Assembly (NCBI RefSeq): GCF_016595215.1
Contig: NZ_JAENHK010000010.1
Location: 1,287,390-1,351,389, forward strand
Source of the DNA: Chryseobacterium paridis
GTDB lineage: Bacteria; Bacteroidota; Bacteroidia; Flavobacteriales; Weeksellaceae
Length of the DNA stretch: 64,000 nucleotides
Direction of reading: 5' to 3'
The position numbers and the translations under genes are program-made. Below are positions 50,459 through 60,069 of the stretch, piece by piece. The notes beneath the pieces are model-generated. The model was not told the origin of the DNA and made no database searches. It worked only from the letters and a program-made list of their open reading frames with translations. Every line of letters starts with the position of its first letter. Within the stretch, counting starts at the first letter, position 1.

Positions 50459-52372
50459 TTATGAATTATTTGAAAAGAGCATATCTTTTTCAGTGACTGC
50501 CTTTGTTGTCTTATCATTTACATAAACAGGTACACCTCCTACCCAAGTTTCTAATACTGGAATATTTCGCATCTTCATATATTGTGTGGATTGAGTCGTT
50601 AATGAAAGAGGATCCTGTTCTAATATAACAAAATCAGCAAAATAACCTTCATCAAGAGAACCCACCCATTTATCTGCATAACACTGCCACGCCGCATCAT
50701 AGGTAACAGCAATTAAAGCCTGCTCAGGCGTAAGGCATTCTGCGCTGTTTAAAACCTCAATATCCGTGGTCTTCTTTTCCATGATTCTTGTGATTGATTG
50801 CTCCATCATTCTTAAAGGTCCCAATGGACTTACTTCATTATCACTATGAAGGGTAATTCTCATGCCGGCTGCAAGGGTTGAACCACAGAGGTCAAGCATT
50901 TGCGCTTTTTCACCGAATATCACTTTCTTAAAAGCATACCCCCAGTACCCCACGTGACCGATCAGGAAGCTTGGCGAAACACCCATTTGCAGCATATTCG
51001 TAATTTGATCTGCCGTCAGAAGTGAGCAGTGCTCTATACGGTTCCGAAGTTCAGGACCTCTATATTGAGCAAGAGTGCGCTGATAAGCATTAATAGCAAA
51101 TGTTACCGCCTGATCACCATTGGCATGAATCATTAGCGGCCAGCCTTTTCCAGCCACCACTGTATTGATTAGCGTGTTGTAGCTTGGCGGAATGGTATGT
51201 GCAGGAATACCAGACTGCGGAAAATTAAATATTCCCGTATTATCAACAGGATCACATAAATACGGAGTGCTCTGATAGCCTGTCAACCCTTGGTTAGAGC
51301 CATCTGAAACTACTTTAACATGCCCATAATAGCCAGGTTTGTATTTGTCAGGCTCTTGATACGTATCCAGTTTATTGGCATCTTCCTGGCTGGAACAAAT
51401 AAAAGCACCTCCTGTTCTTACCAATTCGGGATGGGTATCAGAATACAGTTTCAATAATGTATCAAACCCTTTATTCAGTCCTGCATCATACATAAAAGTA
51501 ACCCCTCTGGAATTAGCCAGCTGAAAAAGCTCAGTAAGGTATTTGTTAATATGTATACTCATCGCAACGATTTGTACCATTACGACTTTCAGTGCCGGGG
51601 TCATTTCCGGACTTTCCTGCAGTTGCCCTTTGGTTTTCAAGATATAATCTTCCGCTGAATCATATTGTTTCTGTACCGTTTCACTATGTTTGTATACATG
51701 CTCTAATGCTTTGGTGTTCAGGTAAAGGGTATGCATGGAAGCACTCAACAGCATGACAGGCTTTTCATTATTGATACTGTCCAACACTGTATTATTAATA
51801 GTCTGTAGTTCTTTGGCACCATCCGCTTTTACAACAAAAGGCATAAGAGATGGATCCAATCCTCTTCCAAGGATAACATATCCGGGAATATCGTGAATGT
51901 TTTTATTGATCACAGCTCCTACAGAAGTCAAGTCGTATAGAGGCTGTAAATCCTGTCCGTTAAAAGGGCTTACATCCAGCCAATCGGACATCATAGCTGT
52001 AGGAACCATATGGACGTGGGGTTCAATAAGGCCGGGAAGTAATGTCTGTGTTTCTTTTAATTCTTTTATATCATGTTCCGGATAATGTTGATGCATATAT
52101 TCCGCGACATCTTTTATCTCACCGGTTATCACCACTTTTCCATCAGCGAATCCAATAGCTTTAACAGTTTCTGTAGATCCACCAATCATAGGACGGATAA
52201 TCCCTCCGCTGACCATCAGAGGTCCGGGCTTTTGAGTATTCGTTTTTCCGGGATAAGGTTTCATTTTTTCCAGATTTTCCGGACTGAAAAGTTCTTCTTT
52301 AAGAATCTTCAAAACGGGATTGTTGCATGCACAGTGGGTGCAGCCATGCGTGTGTTCATGTAATTTTTCCAT
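50459..52372 (-). CDS. YtcJ-like amidohydrolase with a His/Cys-rich N-terminus
   Basis: 637 residues. The amidohydrolase-3 core is clear: TLLPGLIEPHVHMVPT (metal HxH), SDGSNQGLTGYQS, MIHANGDQAV, RIEHCSLLT, TLHSDNEVSPLGPLRMM and LDEGYFADFVILEQDPL. The first 20 residues read EKLHEHTHGCTHCACNN, a potential metal-binding tail not part of the family core. No signal peptide. Substrates of YtcJ-like enzymes are N-acyl or cyclic amides; the true one is unknown. Single leftward gene. Confidence 0.85.
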   Translation of the reverse strand: MEKLHEHTHGCTHCACNNPVLKILKEELFSPENLEKMKPYPGKTNTQKPGPLMVSGGIIRPMIGGSTETVKAIGFADGKVVITGEIKDVAEYMHQHYPEHDIKELKETQTLLPGLIEPHVHMVPTAMMSDWLDVSPFNGQDLQPLYDLTSVGAVINKNIHDIPGYVILGRGLDPSLMPFVVKADGAKELQTINNTVLDSINNEKPVMLLSASMHTLYLNTKALEHVYKHSETVQKQYDSAEDYILKTKGQLQESPEMTPALKVVMVQIVAMSIHINKYLTELFQLANSRGVTFMYDAGLNKGFDTLLKLYSDTHPELVRTGGAFICSSQEDANKLDTYQEPDKYKPGYYGHVKVVSDGSNQGLTGYQSTPYLCDPVDNTGIFNFPQSGIPAHTIPPSYNTLINTVVAGKGWPLMIHANGDQAVTFAINAYQRTLAQYRGPELRNRIEHCSLLTADQITNMLQMGVSPSFLIGHVGYWGYAFKKVIFGEKAQMLDLCGSTLAAGMRITLHSDNEVSPLGPLRMMEQSITRIMEKKTTDIEVLNSAECLTPEQALIAVTYDAAWQCYADKWVGSLDEGYFADFVILEQDPLSLTTQSTQYMKMRNIPVLETWVGGVPVYVNDKTTKAVTEKDMLFSNNS

Positions 52373-52928
52373 AGGAATAATTTGGTTTTAAGGGTATGGT
52401 TAAGTTTTATTCTATCCGTATTTTATTTAGTTATCCATCATATTTAACTGCATAGAAAAATCATCTCATCATCAGACAAGATATAATTGCGCAATTAAAA
52501 TAAAAAAGGATTATTTAAAGTATACTATATTGAAATAAATACTTATTAATGAATAATTTTAATTTATTTGCGGTTATTAGTTTATTTTATAAAAGTAATA
52601 AAAATATTCTTTCACCCGCCATTTTTCACTCTATATTGATTATTTTTTTCTTAACCATTAAGATTTTTTAAGGGTTTAAGAGCTATTAAGAACATAGCTG
52701 AAGCTATTTTTTAAGCGCAATGCTTAATGCATCTTTGATAAATCTTAACTTTCCTTAAAACCTTCATTTTTCTTAATGGTTTATACAAAAACAACCCACA
52801 CTTTACTCACTTGCAATAGGCTCTTAGTATTTCAAATAAAAATTAAACATTACAAGCCCATTTAAAATTCTCATATTTTAATAAAATATTACGAATTAAT
52901 TATTTTTATCAAATACAAAGGTGTTCTT
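52373..52928. other. AT-rich intergenic region with an inverted-repeat element
   Basis: No gene in about 600 bp. TTAACCATTAAGA at 52651-52663 recurs inverted as TCTTAATGGTTTA at 52771-52783. Between them lie CTTAAA-type words and the small palindrome TTAAGC-GCAAT-GCTTAA. The flanks show no frame. It looks like a small dispersed palindromic element, not a gene. Confidence 0.5.
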
Positions 52929-52959
52929 TTTATTTTTTCATAATAAAGAGCTATATTTG
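52929..52959 (+). promoter_or_regulatory. Promoter of the secreted repeat-like protein
   Basis: TTTA (52929-52932), 19 bp, TATATTTG (52952-52959). One mismatch at -33, full match at -7. Predicted start near 52966, 17 nt before the ATG. Confidence 0.55.
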
Positions 52960-52982
52960 ATTTACACATAAATCACCTTAAC

Positions 52983-54200
52983 ATGAAAAAAAAATTTACA
53001 CAATTCAGTGCTATTCTTATTTCTGGATTCTCCTTTGCCCAAGTAGGCATAAATACAACTTTACCAAAAACAACGATGGATGTATCTGCTAAAAGAGATA
53101 CTTCAGGATTGATTACGGATAACACACAAACATTAGGACTACAGGCTCCGAGGCTTACAAGAACTGAGCTTACAGCCAATACGGCAACTTATAGCAGCGA
53201 TCAGAGTGGAGCATTAATTTACATTACGGATATTACTGGTGGAGATACCGCAGGACAACGTGTCAATGTTACAGCTATGGGCTATTATTATTTTGACGGA
53301 TCTGTATGGCAAAGACTTACACAAGCCACAAACGCCATCTCTCCAGTAATTTCTGCATTACAATGTACTTCAGCTTACTTAAGCCCTTCTACTTATACTG
53401 CCGGTACACCTTTCACCGGAAACCTAAAAGTTACCTATAGCCAGGGAAACGGTGGCACCTATAATTCAGGAGCTCCTTTTACTGTAAATGGATTAACCTT
53501 CCAGCTAAGACCCGGAACTTTAGAGTTTGGTGACGGCGAATTGGTATTCTCAGTAACGGGAACACCTACCACTGCTAATGATATGACTCTTTCTCTGAAC
53601 AGCACTGCAATTCCTTTCTTAACATCAGGACAGAACTGTACCGCTACTGTAGGAAATAGCAGCCGTGCAGACATTGCGTCTGTCGCTGTGATGGGCTACC
53701 CTACCCTAACAGCCGATTCCAATGGAAAACAAGCGTATACTTTCCCTCTTGCTACCCCGGATGGTAAGTATTCGATCAGGGTAATATTTGATACGACAAG
53801 TGGTACTACCCTAGCCAATCCTAATGTACAGTTGTTTAATAATACAGGTTCTACCGTTAATCTGTATTGGAATTATAATACCGAATATGGTGGTTATATT
53901 GGTTCAGCTGTAACAACAAACAATATTACTTCAGGAGTATGGGGTGGTATGGCAGATTCATCAGCTACCTGGTATCCTCAAGGTACCGGAGCATTAGGAA
54001 GTTCTTATTGGGGGAACATAGGGATTATAGATGGAGCCGGTGGTGGACCTGAGCATAGAAGATATACCTGGATAGACAGTAACCCTTCTTCAAAAACCGC
54101 TTATACCGCAACCATTATGGCAGGAGCCCCCACTTCAGGCAATGCCCAACCCAACCTTACTAAAATATTCATAAAGATAGAGCAAGTAAAAGCACAATAA
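52983..54200 (+). CDS. Secreted surface-type protein, unknown function
   Basis: 405 residues with a signal peptide ending FSFAQ directly followed by VGINTTLPKTTMDVS, the 'VGIGTTNPxxxLDV' opening common to Bacteroidota surface proteins that resemble phage tail-fibre N-termini. The middle is rich in T, S and G and strand-forming (IRVIFDTTSGTTLANPNVQLF). It has no type IX C-terminal sorting domain. Likely outside the cytoplasm; role unknown. Confidence 0.65.
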   Translation: MKKKFTQFSAILISGFSFAQVGINTTLPKTTMDVSAKRDTSGLITDNTQTLGLQAPRLTRTELTANTATYSSDQSGALIYITDITGGDTAGQRVNVTAMGYYYFDGSVWQRLTQATNAISPVISALQCTSAYLSPSTYTAGTPFTGNLKVTYSQGNGGTYNSGAPFTVNGLTFQLRPGTLEFGDGELVFSVTGTPTTANDMTLSLNSTAIPFLTSGQNCTATVGNSSRADIASVAVMGYPTLTADSNGKQAYTFPLATPDGKYSIRVIFDTTSGTTLANPNVQLFNNTGSTVNLYWNYNTEYGGYIGSAVTTNNITSGVWGGMADSSATWYPQGTGALGSSYWGNIGIIDGAGGGPEHRRYTWIDSNPSSKTAYTATIMAGAPTSGNAQPNLTKIFIKIEQVKAQ

Positions 54201-54207
54201 TATAATG

Positions 54208-54250
54208 AGGCTGTCTAGAAAGTCAAATAGTTTTGCTTTTAAGACAGCCT
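54208..54250 (+). terminator. AGGCTGTCT / AGACAGCCT hairpin
   Basis: AGGCTGTCT (54208-54216) and AGACAGCCT (54242-54250) pair across a 25-nt loop, starting 8 bp after the stop codon and followed by ATTTCTTT. The long loop makes a weak terminator; such words also occur at ends of some insertion sequences, but no transposase is here. Confidence 0.5.
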
Positions 54251-54299
54251 ATTTCTTTACGTTACATTTCAGGAATTTATACTTTTTTTAATAAAAAGA

Positions 54300-54434
54300 T
54301 TAACGCAAAGTGATGCGACTTTGTCGCTGATGAAGCAGTAGGCTTATCCATACACTTCAATGAATCAACTTCGTTGATTCTATTCTTTGCTCTCTTACCA
54401 TCAACAGTTTCAAAAATGAAACCTTTGCGCCTAA
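54300..54434. repeat. Palindrome-bearing repeat element with AACGCAAAG / CTTTGCGC ends
   Basis: The element opens TTAACGCAAAG and closes CCTTTGCGCCTAA, related words in opposite orientation. Inside are two perfect hairpins: GCGAC-TTT-GTCGC (54315-54327) and GAATCAAC-TTC-GTTGATTC (54362-54380). It shares its end word with 338-349 and 12023-12034. About 135 bp and non-coding. Confidence 0.55.
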
Positions 54435-54489
54435 AAAACACATCATTAGCACATTAATCATCTGAATCAATAATTTACACACTACCCTC

Positions 54490-55035
54490 TTATCCTGAAT
54501 TGGCGTGAGCCATCTTCCTTTCTCTCCTTCTTTGAAGTATAAGATGTGCAGCATCCAGCATTTTAACTATATGAATGTAAGGCATAACAATATTCCTTTC
54601 CGGTAGATTTTCATAGACACCCATTGAAAAATGAACGATTCCGGACATAAAATAATCAAATTCTTTGATGCTGTATTCCTTGAATGCGTTTTTGAAAACC
54701 AGTATAGGATTCCGGTATTCCTCCTCCGAAAGCAGCCCAAGAACCAACGGAGAAATTTTTTCCGGCCGGGCATCAACAGTCCATTTCTTTTCCTTCAGCA
54801 TGATGAGATATCCTGCCCGAATCAACAATTTCATCAACTGATGAAACTGGAACATAACCGCCGGATCTTCATTGATCCAATTATTCCTCTTTACTGCATA
54901 ATTCATAATGTTGCTGAGCCTTTCTTTCGAAACATCAAGCTCATTAAACTGAAAGAAAGTTTCCATCAGCTGCAATCCGGAGTATTTCTTACTTGCCCGA
55001 AGCCGGGGATTAAAATTTGTTTTTATCTTTTTCAT
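54490..55035 (-). CDS. Hypothetical helical protein
   Basis: 181 residues, soluble, mostly helical, strongly basic at both ends (KKIKTNFNPRLRASKK; RRRERKMAHANSG). Segments MFQFHQLMKLLIRAGYLIMLKEKKW and EEYRNPILVFKNAFKEYSIKEFDYFMSGIVHFSMG suggest a DNA- or protein-binding fold. I do not recognise the family. It is divergent from the XRE regulator (90 bp between). Confidence 0.55.
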   Translation of the reverse strand: MKKIKTNFNPRLRASKKYSGLQLMETFFQFNELDVSKERLSNIMNYAVKRNNWINEDPAVMFQFHQLMKLLIRAGYLIMLKEKKWTVDARPEKISPLVLGLLSEEEYRNPILVFKNAFKEYSIKEFDYFMSGIVHFSMGVYENLPERNIVMPYIHIVKMLDAAHLILQRRRERKMAHANSG

Positions 55036-55125
55036 TGTTTGTATTTTTTATAAATGTAATGAAAAAAACAATAAAAACACATATATGTGTTGATGAAAAA
55101 TTTTAGAAAGCTCAAACTTTACTAA

Positions 55126-55437
55126 ATGTATAAATGGCAAATAGAGGAATTAAAATTTCAAATTGGAAAGCTTATTCAATTATATAGGTTAAAAAGGGGG
55201 CTTTCACAGTTTCAACTTGGAAATGAGCTCAATATTTCAAGTAACCATGTTGGTAGGATTGAAAGAGCTGAAACCAATCCAACCATTGAAAGTCTCGTTA
55301 CATTCTGTAATTTTCTTGAAATTGATCTATTACATTTATTCACAAGACTGAATGAAAAAGAATTAAAGAAGATTGAAACTGAAATCGATCAGCTTCAAAA
55401 AGAATTTAAAAATCAAAATAAGAGAAAATCCCAATAA
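55126..55437 (+). CDS. XRE-family DNA-binding regulator
   Basis: 103 residues. A Cro/C1 helix-turn-helix occupies about 12-68: LIQLYRLKRGLSQFQLGNELNISSNHVGRIERAETNPTIESL. A coiled-coil-like tail (LNEKELKKIETEIDQLQKEF) follows. It sits just before the Gabija-type genes on the opposite strand and may control them or the divergent hypothetical gene. The stop codon is embedded in a perfect palindrome. Confidence 0.85.
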   Translation: MYKWQIEELKFQIGKLIQLYRLKRGLSQFQLGNELNISSNHVGRIERAETNPTIESLVTFCNFLEIDLLHLFTRLNEKELKKIETEIDQLQKEFKNQNKRKSQ

Positions 55438-55450
55438 TTATTGGGATTTT
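55425..55450. terminator. Perfect 26-bp palindromic terminator over the XRE stop codon
   Basis: AAAATCCCAATAA followed immediately by TTATTGGGATTTT forms a 13-bp inverted repeat without loop, overlapping the XRE stop codon (55435-55437). It can also end the leftward gene at 55487. Confidence 0.75.
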
Positions 55451-55486
55451 ATTTGTCTACAAATTTGTTTATAGTTTTAGTATTGA

Positions 55487-55879
55487 CTAATTCAAACTAT
55501 TTTCCATTGTCTTTAAAACAATTAATTCCAATCCAAAATTTTCTTTCTGAAGGGTGCTTTTAAATGTATATTTTTTATCTGATTTAGAAATTAAAAACGA
55601 GTGAAATCTCTGTAAATATGAAAAAAATACAATGAGCTGTCCAGAATTAGTAATTATTCCATAACCTTCATAATGTTTAATCCATTCATCAATAGTAAAA
55701 GCATTTTTTTCAAATTGTGTGGTCCTATTGTGAGCATTGTCAAGTAAATTAAAGAAATGAGATAAATACAATCCACTATCATTTAGTTTTTTGATTTCGT
55801 TTATTTGCTCATACAAATCTTTTTCACTCATAGAAGTTGTTTGAATTTTAATAGGATATTCATTAAACATATTTTCCAT
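55487..55879 (-). CDS. Hypothetical protein downstream of gajB
   Basis: 130 residues, soluble, with an N-terminal helical part (SMSEKDLYEQINEIKKLNDSGLYLSHFFNLLDNAHNRT) and a C-terminal alpha/beta part. No family recognised. It is 63 bp downstream of the helicase gene on the same strand, so it may be an extra member of the defence operon. Confidence 0.5.
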   Translation of the reverse strand: MENMFNEYPIKIQTTSMSEKDLYEQINEIKKLNDSGLYLSHFFNLLDNAHNRTTQFEKNAFTIDEWIKHYEGYGIITNSGQLIVFFSYLQRFHSFLISKSDKKYTFKSTLQKENFGLELIVLKTMENSLN

Positions 55880-55942
55880 TTTTTATATTAATAATCGGCT
55901 TAAATTATTTTAATTTTAATAAATAAGTTGTTTGTAAACAAT

Positions 55943-57826
55943 TTAAAACTTATCTAGCTTGATAACATTATTTTTACCAAACCATTTTTCAATATTATTT
56001 AGTGCTAATTCTCCCATGGGAGAAAGTGCTAAAACAACTAAGTTTTCTTTTGCTCTTGAACATTCAACATAAAAAAGGTTTCTAGTTCTCAGCTTCCTTT
56101 CTTCATTAACATCGGTATTATCGAAAAAACCTTCAAAATTATATCCTTCAGCTTCATTTACCCATTCTTTATCATCAATAACTGTCAATACATTTCTATA
56201 CTCCTCACCTTTTGTTCCATGTTTTGTAGAAAAAACAGTATGATTTTGTGTAAATTCAAAAAAGTTGATTATTTCCTTATAAGATAGGCCTAACAATGAA
56301 TCATATAAAATTTTATTATTCACAAATCTATTCTTCTCAGGTCCATCTTCTAATTTATCAAAATCAAACCCGACTTGTTCGATAAATTTTTTAACAGCGT
56401 CAGATCTTCTTATCAATTTTCTACTTTCAACAAATTCCATAATTTCTTTTACAGATTTAGTTTTTCTAATTACTATTAACTCATCTAAAATATCAGTTAT
56501 GATTTTCTTATGTTTATGTTCTAAATACCCTTCAACAAATAAAGAGCTATATCTTTTAAGAAAGCGCAACACTTCATTATAATTACACTCTTTCCAAAAC
56601 TTCACCAAATGCTCAATTCCAGTTTCTCTTTCCTGAGATATTTTTTTATCAGTATAACCTACGAAATATTGAATTAAGGCATTTCTCCTTTTATTTAATT
56701 CATCTCCAACACTTCTTGTATATCTTCTACTATAAATTCTGTATAAATTAGAAAAACCATTTCGTTTAGCAACAGCACTATTGACTAATACTAGTATTTT
56801 ATCATGTTTTTTATTATCTAGTTTATCAAAAATCCAATTTTCTCTAGTTACTAATAAATCCACAACTTTATCAAAATTTTCTTTTTTTTGTAAATCAATC
56901 TCAGCATTGTAAGCAGATCGACTTTCATCATCTACTTCCCTTTTATTCCTATTTATTCTGGTTTTAATTGGCCTATATTCGCAATAAATAAATTTTGCAC
57001 TTCCTCCAACATCAGTTTGAGCCTTTTGTTCTATATTGGTTCTGAATTTATTTAATAGATTTACCACTGCTATAGATGAACGATAATTTTCTTCCTTTTT
57101 TACCAAATGTAGCTTTTGAGAATCACTATGAATATAATTTGTTAGATCACCAACACCATTATTGTAAATCTTTTGATGAGAATCCCCATAGAAGCCTAAA
57201 GTAATTTTATCTTTATTATTTTCGAGCAATGAGTCTACTAATGCGTTAATCGTTTCTTTTGCGGTATCCTGATATTCATCAATTAGTAAATAAGGAAATT
57301 TTTGTGATAAAATATTAGTGAGTAGTGGATAAGCACAAAACATCATTTTTGATAAAACAATAACGTCATCATGATGAAGTTGACCATTTTCAAAGTCTCT
57401 AAATGCTGTATCATTATAAAAAACTGAATCAATTTTATTTAGTCTATCTATTAAATTAGGGATATACCGTGACTCATCTACACCTGAATCTATATCTGTT
57501 TGATACCTAATTTCATTTAACTTACATAATTCAATTTTCAGTTGCTTTTCATATGACTTTATACAATCCCATAAAAATTCATGAATAGTTGAAACTATTA
57601 CTAATGGATGATTCTCTAAACGTTCAATGATCTCATTCTTAGCAACATTAGTGTAGGTTATACAAACTATTTTTTGATGATTATATTTTAAATCTTCACC
57701 TTTATTTTCAAGTAAATAATTCAGTGTTTGAATTAGAGTATAAGTTTTTCCTGAACCTGCGCCAGCTTCTAGTACAAAACTTTTTTTATTATCAATATTC
57801 TCTATAATTTGTTCTATTGCTGTCAT
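55943..57826 (-). CDS. gajB: UvrD/Rep-like helicase, GajB of a Gabija-type system
   Basis: 627 residues. Superfamily 1 motifs: I EAGAGSGKTYT (about 20-30), Ia VCITYTNVAKNEIIERL, II YLLIDEYQDTA, III LGFYGDSHQKIYNN, IV EENYRSS, V VFSTKHGTKGEEYRNVL, VI FYVECSRAKENLVVLAL. Longer than the Bacillus cereus GajB (about 490 residues). It begins 1 bp after an OLD-family nuclease gene ends. The pair OLD nuclease plus UvrD helicase is the Gabija antiphage system; in it GajB senses or processes DNA ends and GajA nicks DNA when nucleotides are depleted. Confidence 0.85.
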   Translation of the reverse strand: MTAIEQIIENIDNKKSFVLEAGAGSGKTYTLIQTLNYLLENKGEDLKYNHQKIVCITYTNVAKNEIIERLENHPLVIVSTIHEFLWDCIKSYEKQLKIELCKLNEIRYQTDIDSGVDESRYIPNLIDRLNKIDSVFYNDTAFRDFENGQLHHDDVIVLSKMMFCAYPLLTNILSQKFPYLLIDEYQDTAKETINALVDSLLENNKDKITLGFYGDSHQKIYNNGVGDLTNYIHSDSQKLHLVKKEENYRSSIAVVNLLNKFRTNIEQKAQTDVGGSAKFIYCEYRPIKTRINRNKREVDDESRSAYNAEIDLQKKENFDKVVDLLVTRENWIFDKLDNKKHDKILVLVNSAVAKRNGFSNLYRIYSRRYTRSVGDELNKRRNALIQYFVGYTDKKISQERETGIEHLVKFWKECNYNEVLRFLKRYSSLFVEGYLEHKHKKIITDILDELIVIRKTKSVKEIMEFVESRKLIRRSDAVKKFIEQVGFDFDKLEDGPEKNRFVNNKILYDSLLGLSYKEIINFFEFTQNHTVFSTKHGTKGEEYRNVLTVIDDKEWVNEAEGYNFEGFFDNTDVNEERKLRTRNLFYVECSRAKENLVVLALSPMGELALNNIEKWFGKNNVIKLDKF

Positions 57827-57827
57827 T

Positions 57828-59881
57828 TCATTTATCTTTTTCTAACCATTCTAAACCTTCGCCTATATATTTAGGAACATCCCAACTTAAGTCTTCAATT
57901 CCAGCTTTAAAAGTCATCAGATCAAATGCAAATTGTGATTTCTCCCCTTTTTGAGGAGATAAATTATATAAATCCAATGTTTCTTCAAAGTTTATATTTT
58001 TTAATAACTCAAATTTCGATTTCACTTGAATCTCAATTACTGTATTTTCTTCATTCAGGTCATTATATTTACTTTTAAAAAAAATTAAATTTCGATTAAT
58101 TATAGCTTCTTCTAAACTTCTAGCTGTATATTGATTTTCAGTATTTTCAGCAATTTGATAACAGACCCGAATAAACTTTCCATCAAATTTCTCTTCTACT
58201 CTTGTTGAAATTAAATCCACAATTGTATCTTTTTTAGGTATCCAATTTTTTAAAGTACTATTTGATGTAACGGAATTTGGTGTATTTACTCTACAAGCTT
58301 TTCTATTATTATCCAATTGGACAGAGTCAATATCTGTTATGACTAAAGTTTTAACTTTTATAAAATTTAGTAACTCTTTAAATTTATGAGTATATGCTCC
58401 ACCTACTTCTAAAATTGATATGTACTTCTTATTTAGTTCAGGTGCTACTTTATTAATCATGAGAGGTAAAAGCATTTTCTCAGTAATACCTTCTACCATA
58501 ATAACTTTATCAGCAAAAAAAATATCACATTTATGAAGATTAAGATATTGTTTTAAAAAGCGAAATGTTTCAGTATCACTTTTTTATGTTTGAAGTTGTT
58601 AAAATCATTTACCTCAAGATTGCCATTAATTTTATTAAAATATCTAATTCTATCAAAGCCTTTTTTTAGATCAATCCCTGCTTCCGCTATAATATGAGAT
58701 GAATGTGTCGTAATTATAAGCTGAATATTGATACCATCCGACTTAGCCTTATTAATTTTATTTGTAATCTGTTTAATAAAGACCTGTTGCATTTGAGGAT
58801 GCATATGTGCTTCAGGTTCCTCAATCAAAATAGTCAAAAACTCAGATTTTTTTTCTTCACTTGAATTTTTAAATCTTTCAATAAAACTCGTCAACTCTAA
58901 TACCATGAAAATAAGATTACTATAACCTAATCCATTATAACTTTCAGGCAGGTTAATATCATCATGTTTATAATAATATTTAATATTGTTTTTTATTACA
59001 GCCTCTGAATTAAACTGTGAATCGATTTCTATTTTAGGAATCGATATTGGTGTTGAAGCTCCAAAATGATTCAAATCACGTATTACATCTTTAAGAACTT
59101 TTTCATATTCATTTTTTAAGTCAACAGATACTTTTGTTAAAGTATCTTCGAGCCTTTTAACATCTTCTTTAGTTTTATCTCTTTCTCGATAGTAATGAGA
59201 AAACCCAGTAGCTAATGTCTTATTTTTATCCGATTTTGTATCATCTAAAGTTCTGGAGGCTTTGATATCTTCAAATGAAACAACTTTTTCAATTTTAGAT
59301 TTAAAATTTAAACCAATGTCTTTTTTAAAATTTGAATCTTTGTCAATGGCATAACATGTAAGTTGATAATATTTTTTCAGATTCTCTTTTAACCAAGAAA
59401 TTAATTCTATTTCTTTTCTTTCTCTATTTAAAAAAGAAGAGAATAAACCTAATGAATTAATAGATTCAAAACTTATTAAAACAGTTGCATCATTTCTTTT
59501 TTCATTCAAATCTGTTATAAATTCACTTAAATTAATAAGGCAATCTGTTTCTATATCATATTCAAATTCAATAAATAATTGAACCTTGGGAGTTTGATTT
59601 TGAATTATTTTTTGAAAAATTTCCTTTCTTCTCTCTGAAATTTCGTTAAAGTCAACTCTATTAATAAAATTAACTATCTTTTTAAATTTCAAATAACTAC
59701 TTAAAGAAAAATCCTCAAAGGAAATTTCCTGAGAAGCTTTTGTAAAAATATTAATCGCTTCAAATAGTGAAGTTTTACCAGTATTGTTTTTACCAACTAT
59801 AAGGGTAATATCATCTTCAATATTGACAGAAAAATTATCGAGAAGCCTAAAGTTTCTCACTTGTATTTGTTTAATTCTCAT
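57828..59881 (-). pseudogene. gajA: OLD-family ATPase-nuclease GajA, interrupted by one frameshift
   Basis: The first frame (58553-59881, 442 residues) is the ABC-type ATPase: GKNNTGKTS (30-38), LIEEPEAHMHPQMQQ, ITTHSSH. The second (57828-58499 by its ATG, but open from about 58580) is the Toprim nuclease: MVEGITEKMLLPL and ITDIDSVQ. Adding one A to the A6 run (T6 on the plus strand, 58580-58585) joins them as KSDTETFRFLKQYLNLHKC, giving a normal 684-residue GajA. The break may be a true mutation, phase variation, translational slippage or a sequence error. Confidence 0.85.
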
Positions 59882-60069
59882 CTCTTCATCAGTTAATTAG
59901 TTTAGAAGCTAATATATTAGATTCATAAATAATTTAAGCAATAATAAAGATATTTTTTATATTCTTTTTACGGTTTTCCGTAAGCTTACTATATATCTCA
60001 AATCTCCTAAGTCTCCCCACTTTGCACAGCAAAGCACAATATTTTGTCTTATTTTTACAAAAAGATTAT

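Noticed and set aside
54208..54250. End of an insertion sequence (AGGCTGTCT word)
   Set aside because: No transposase frame, partner end or target duplication nearby; better read as a gene-end hairpin.
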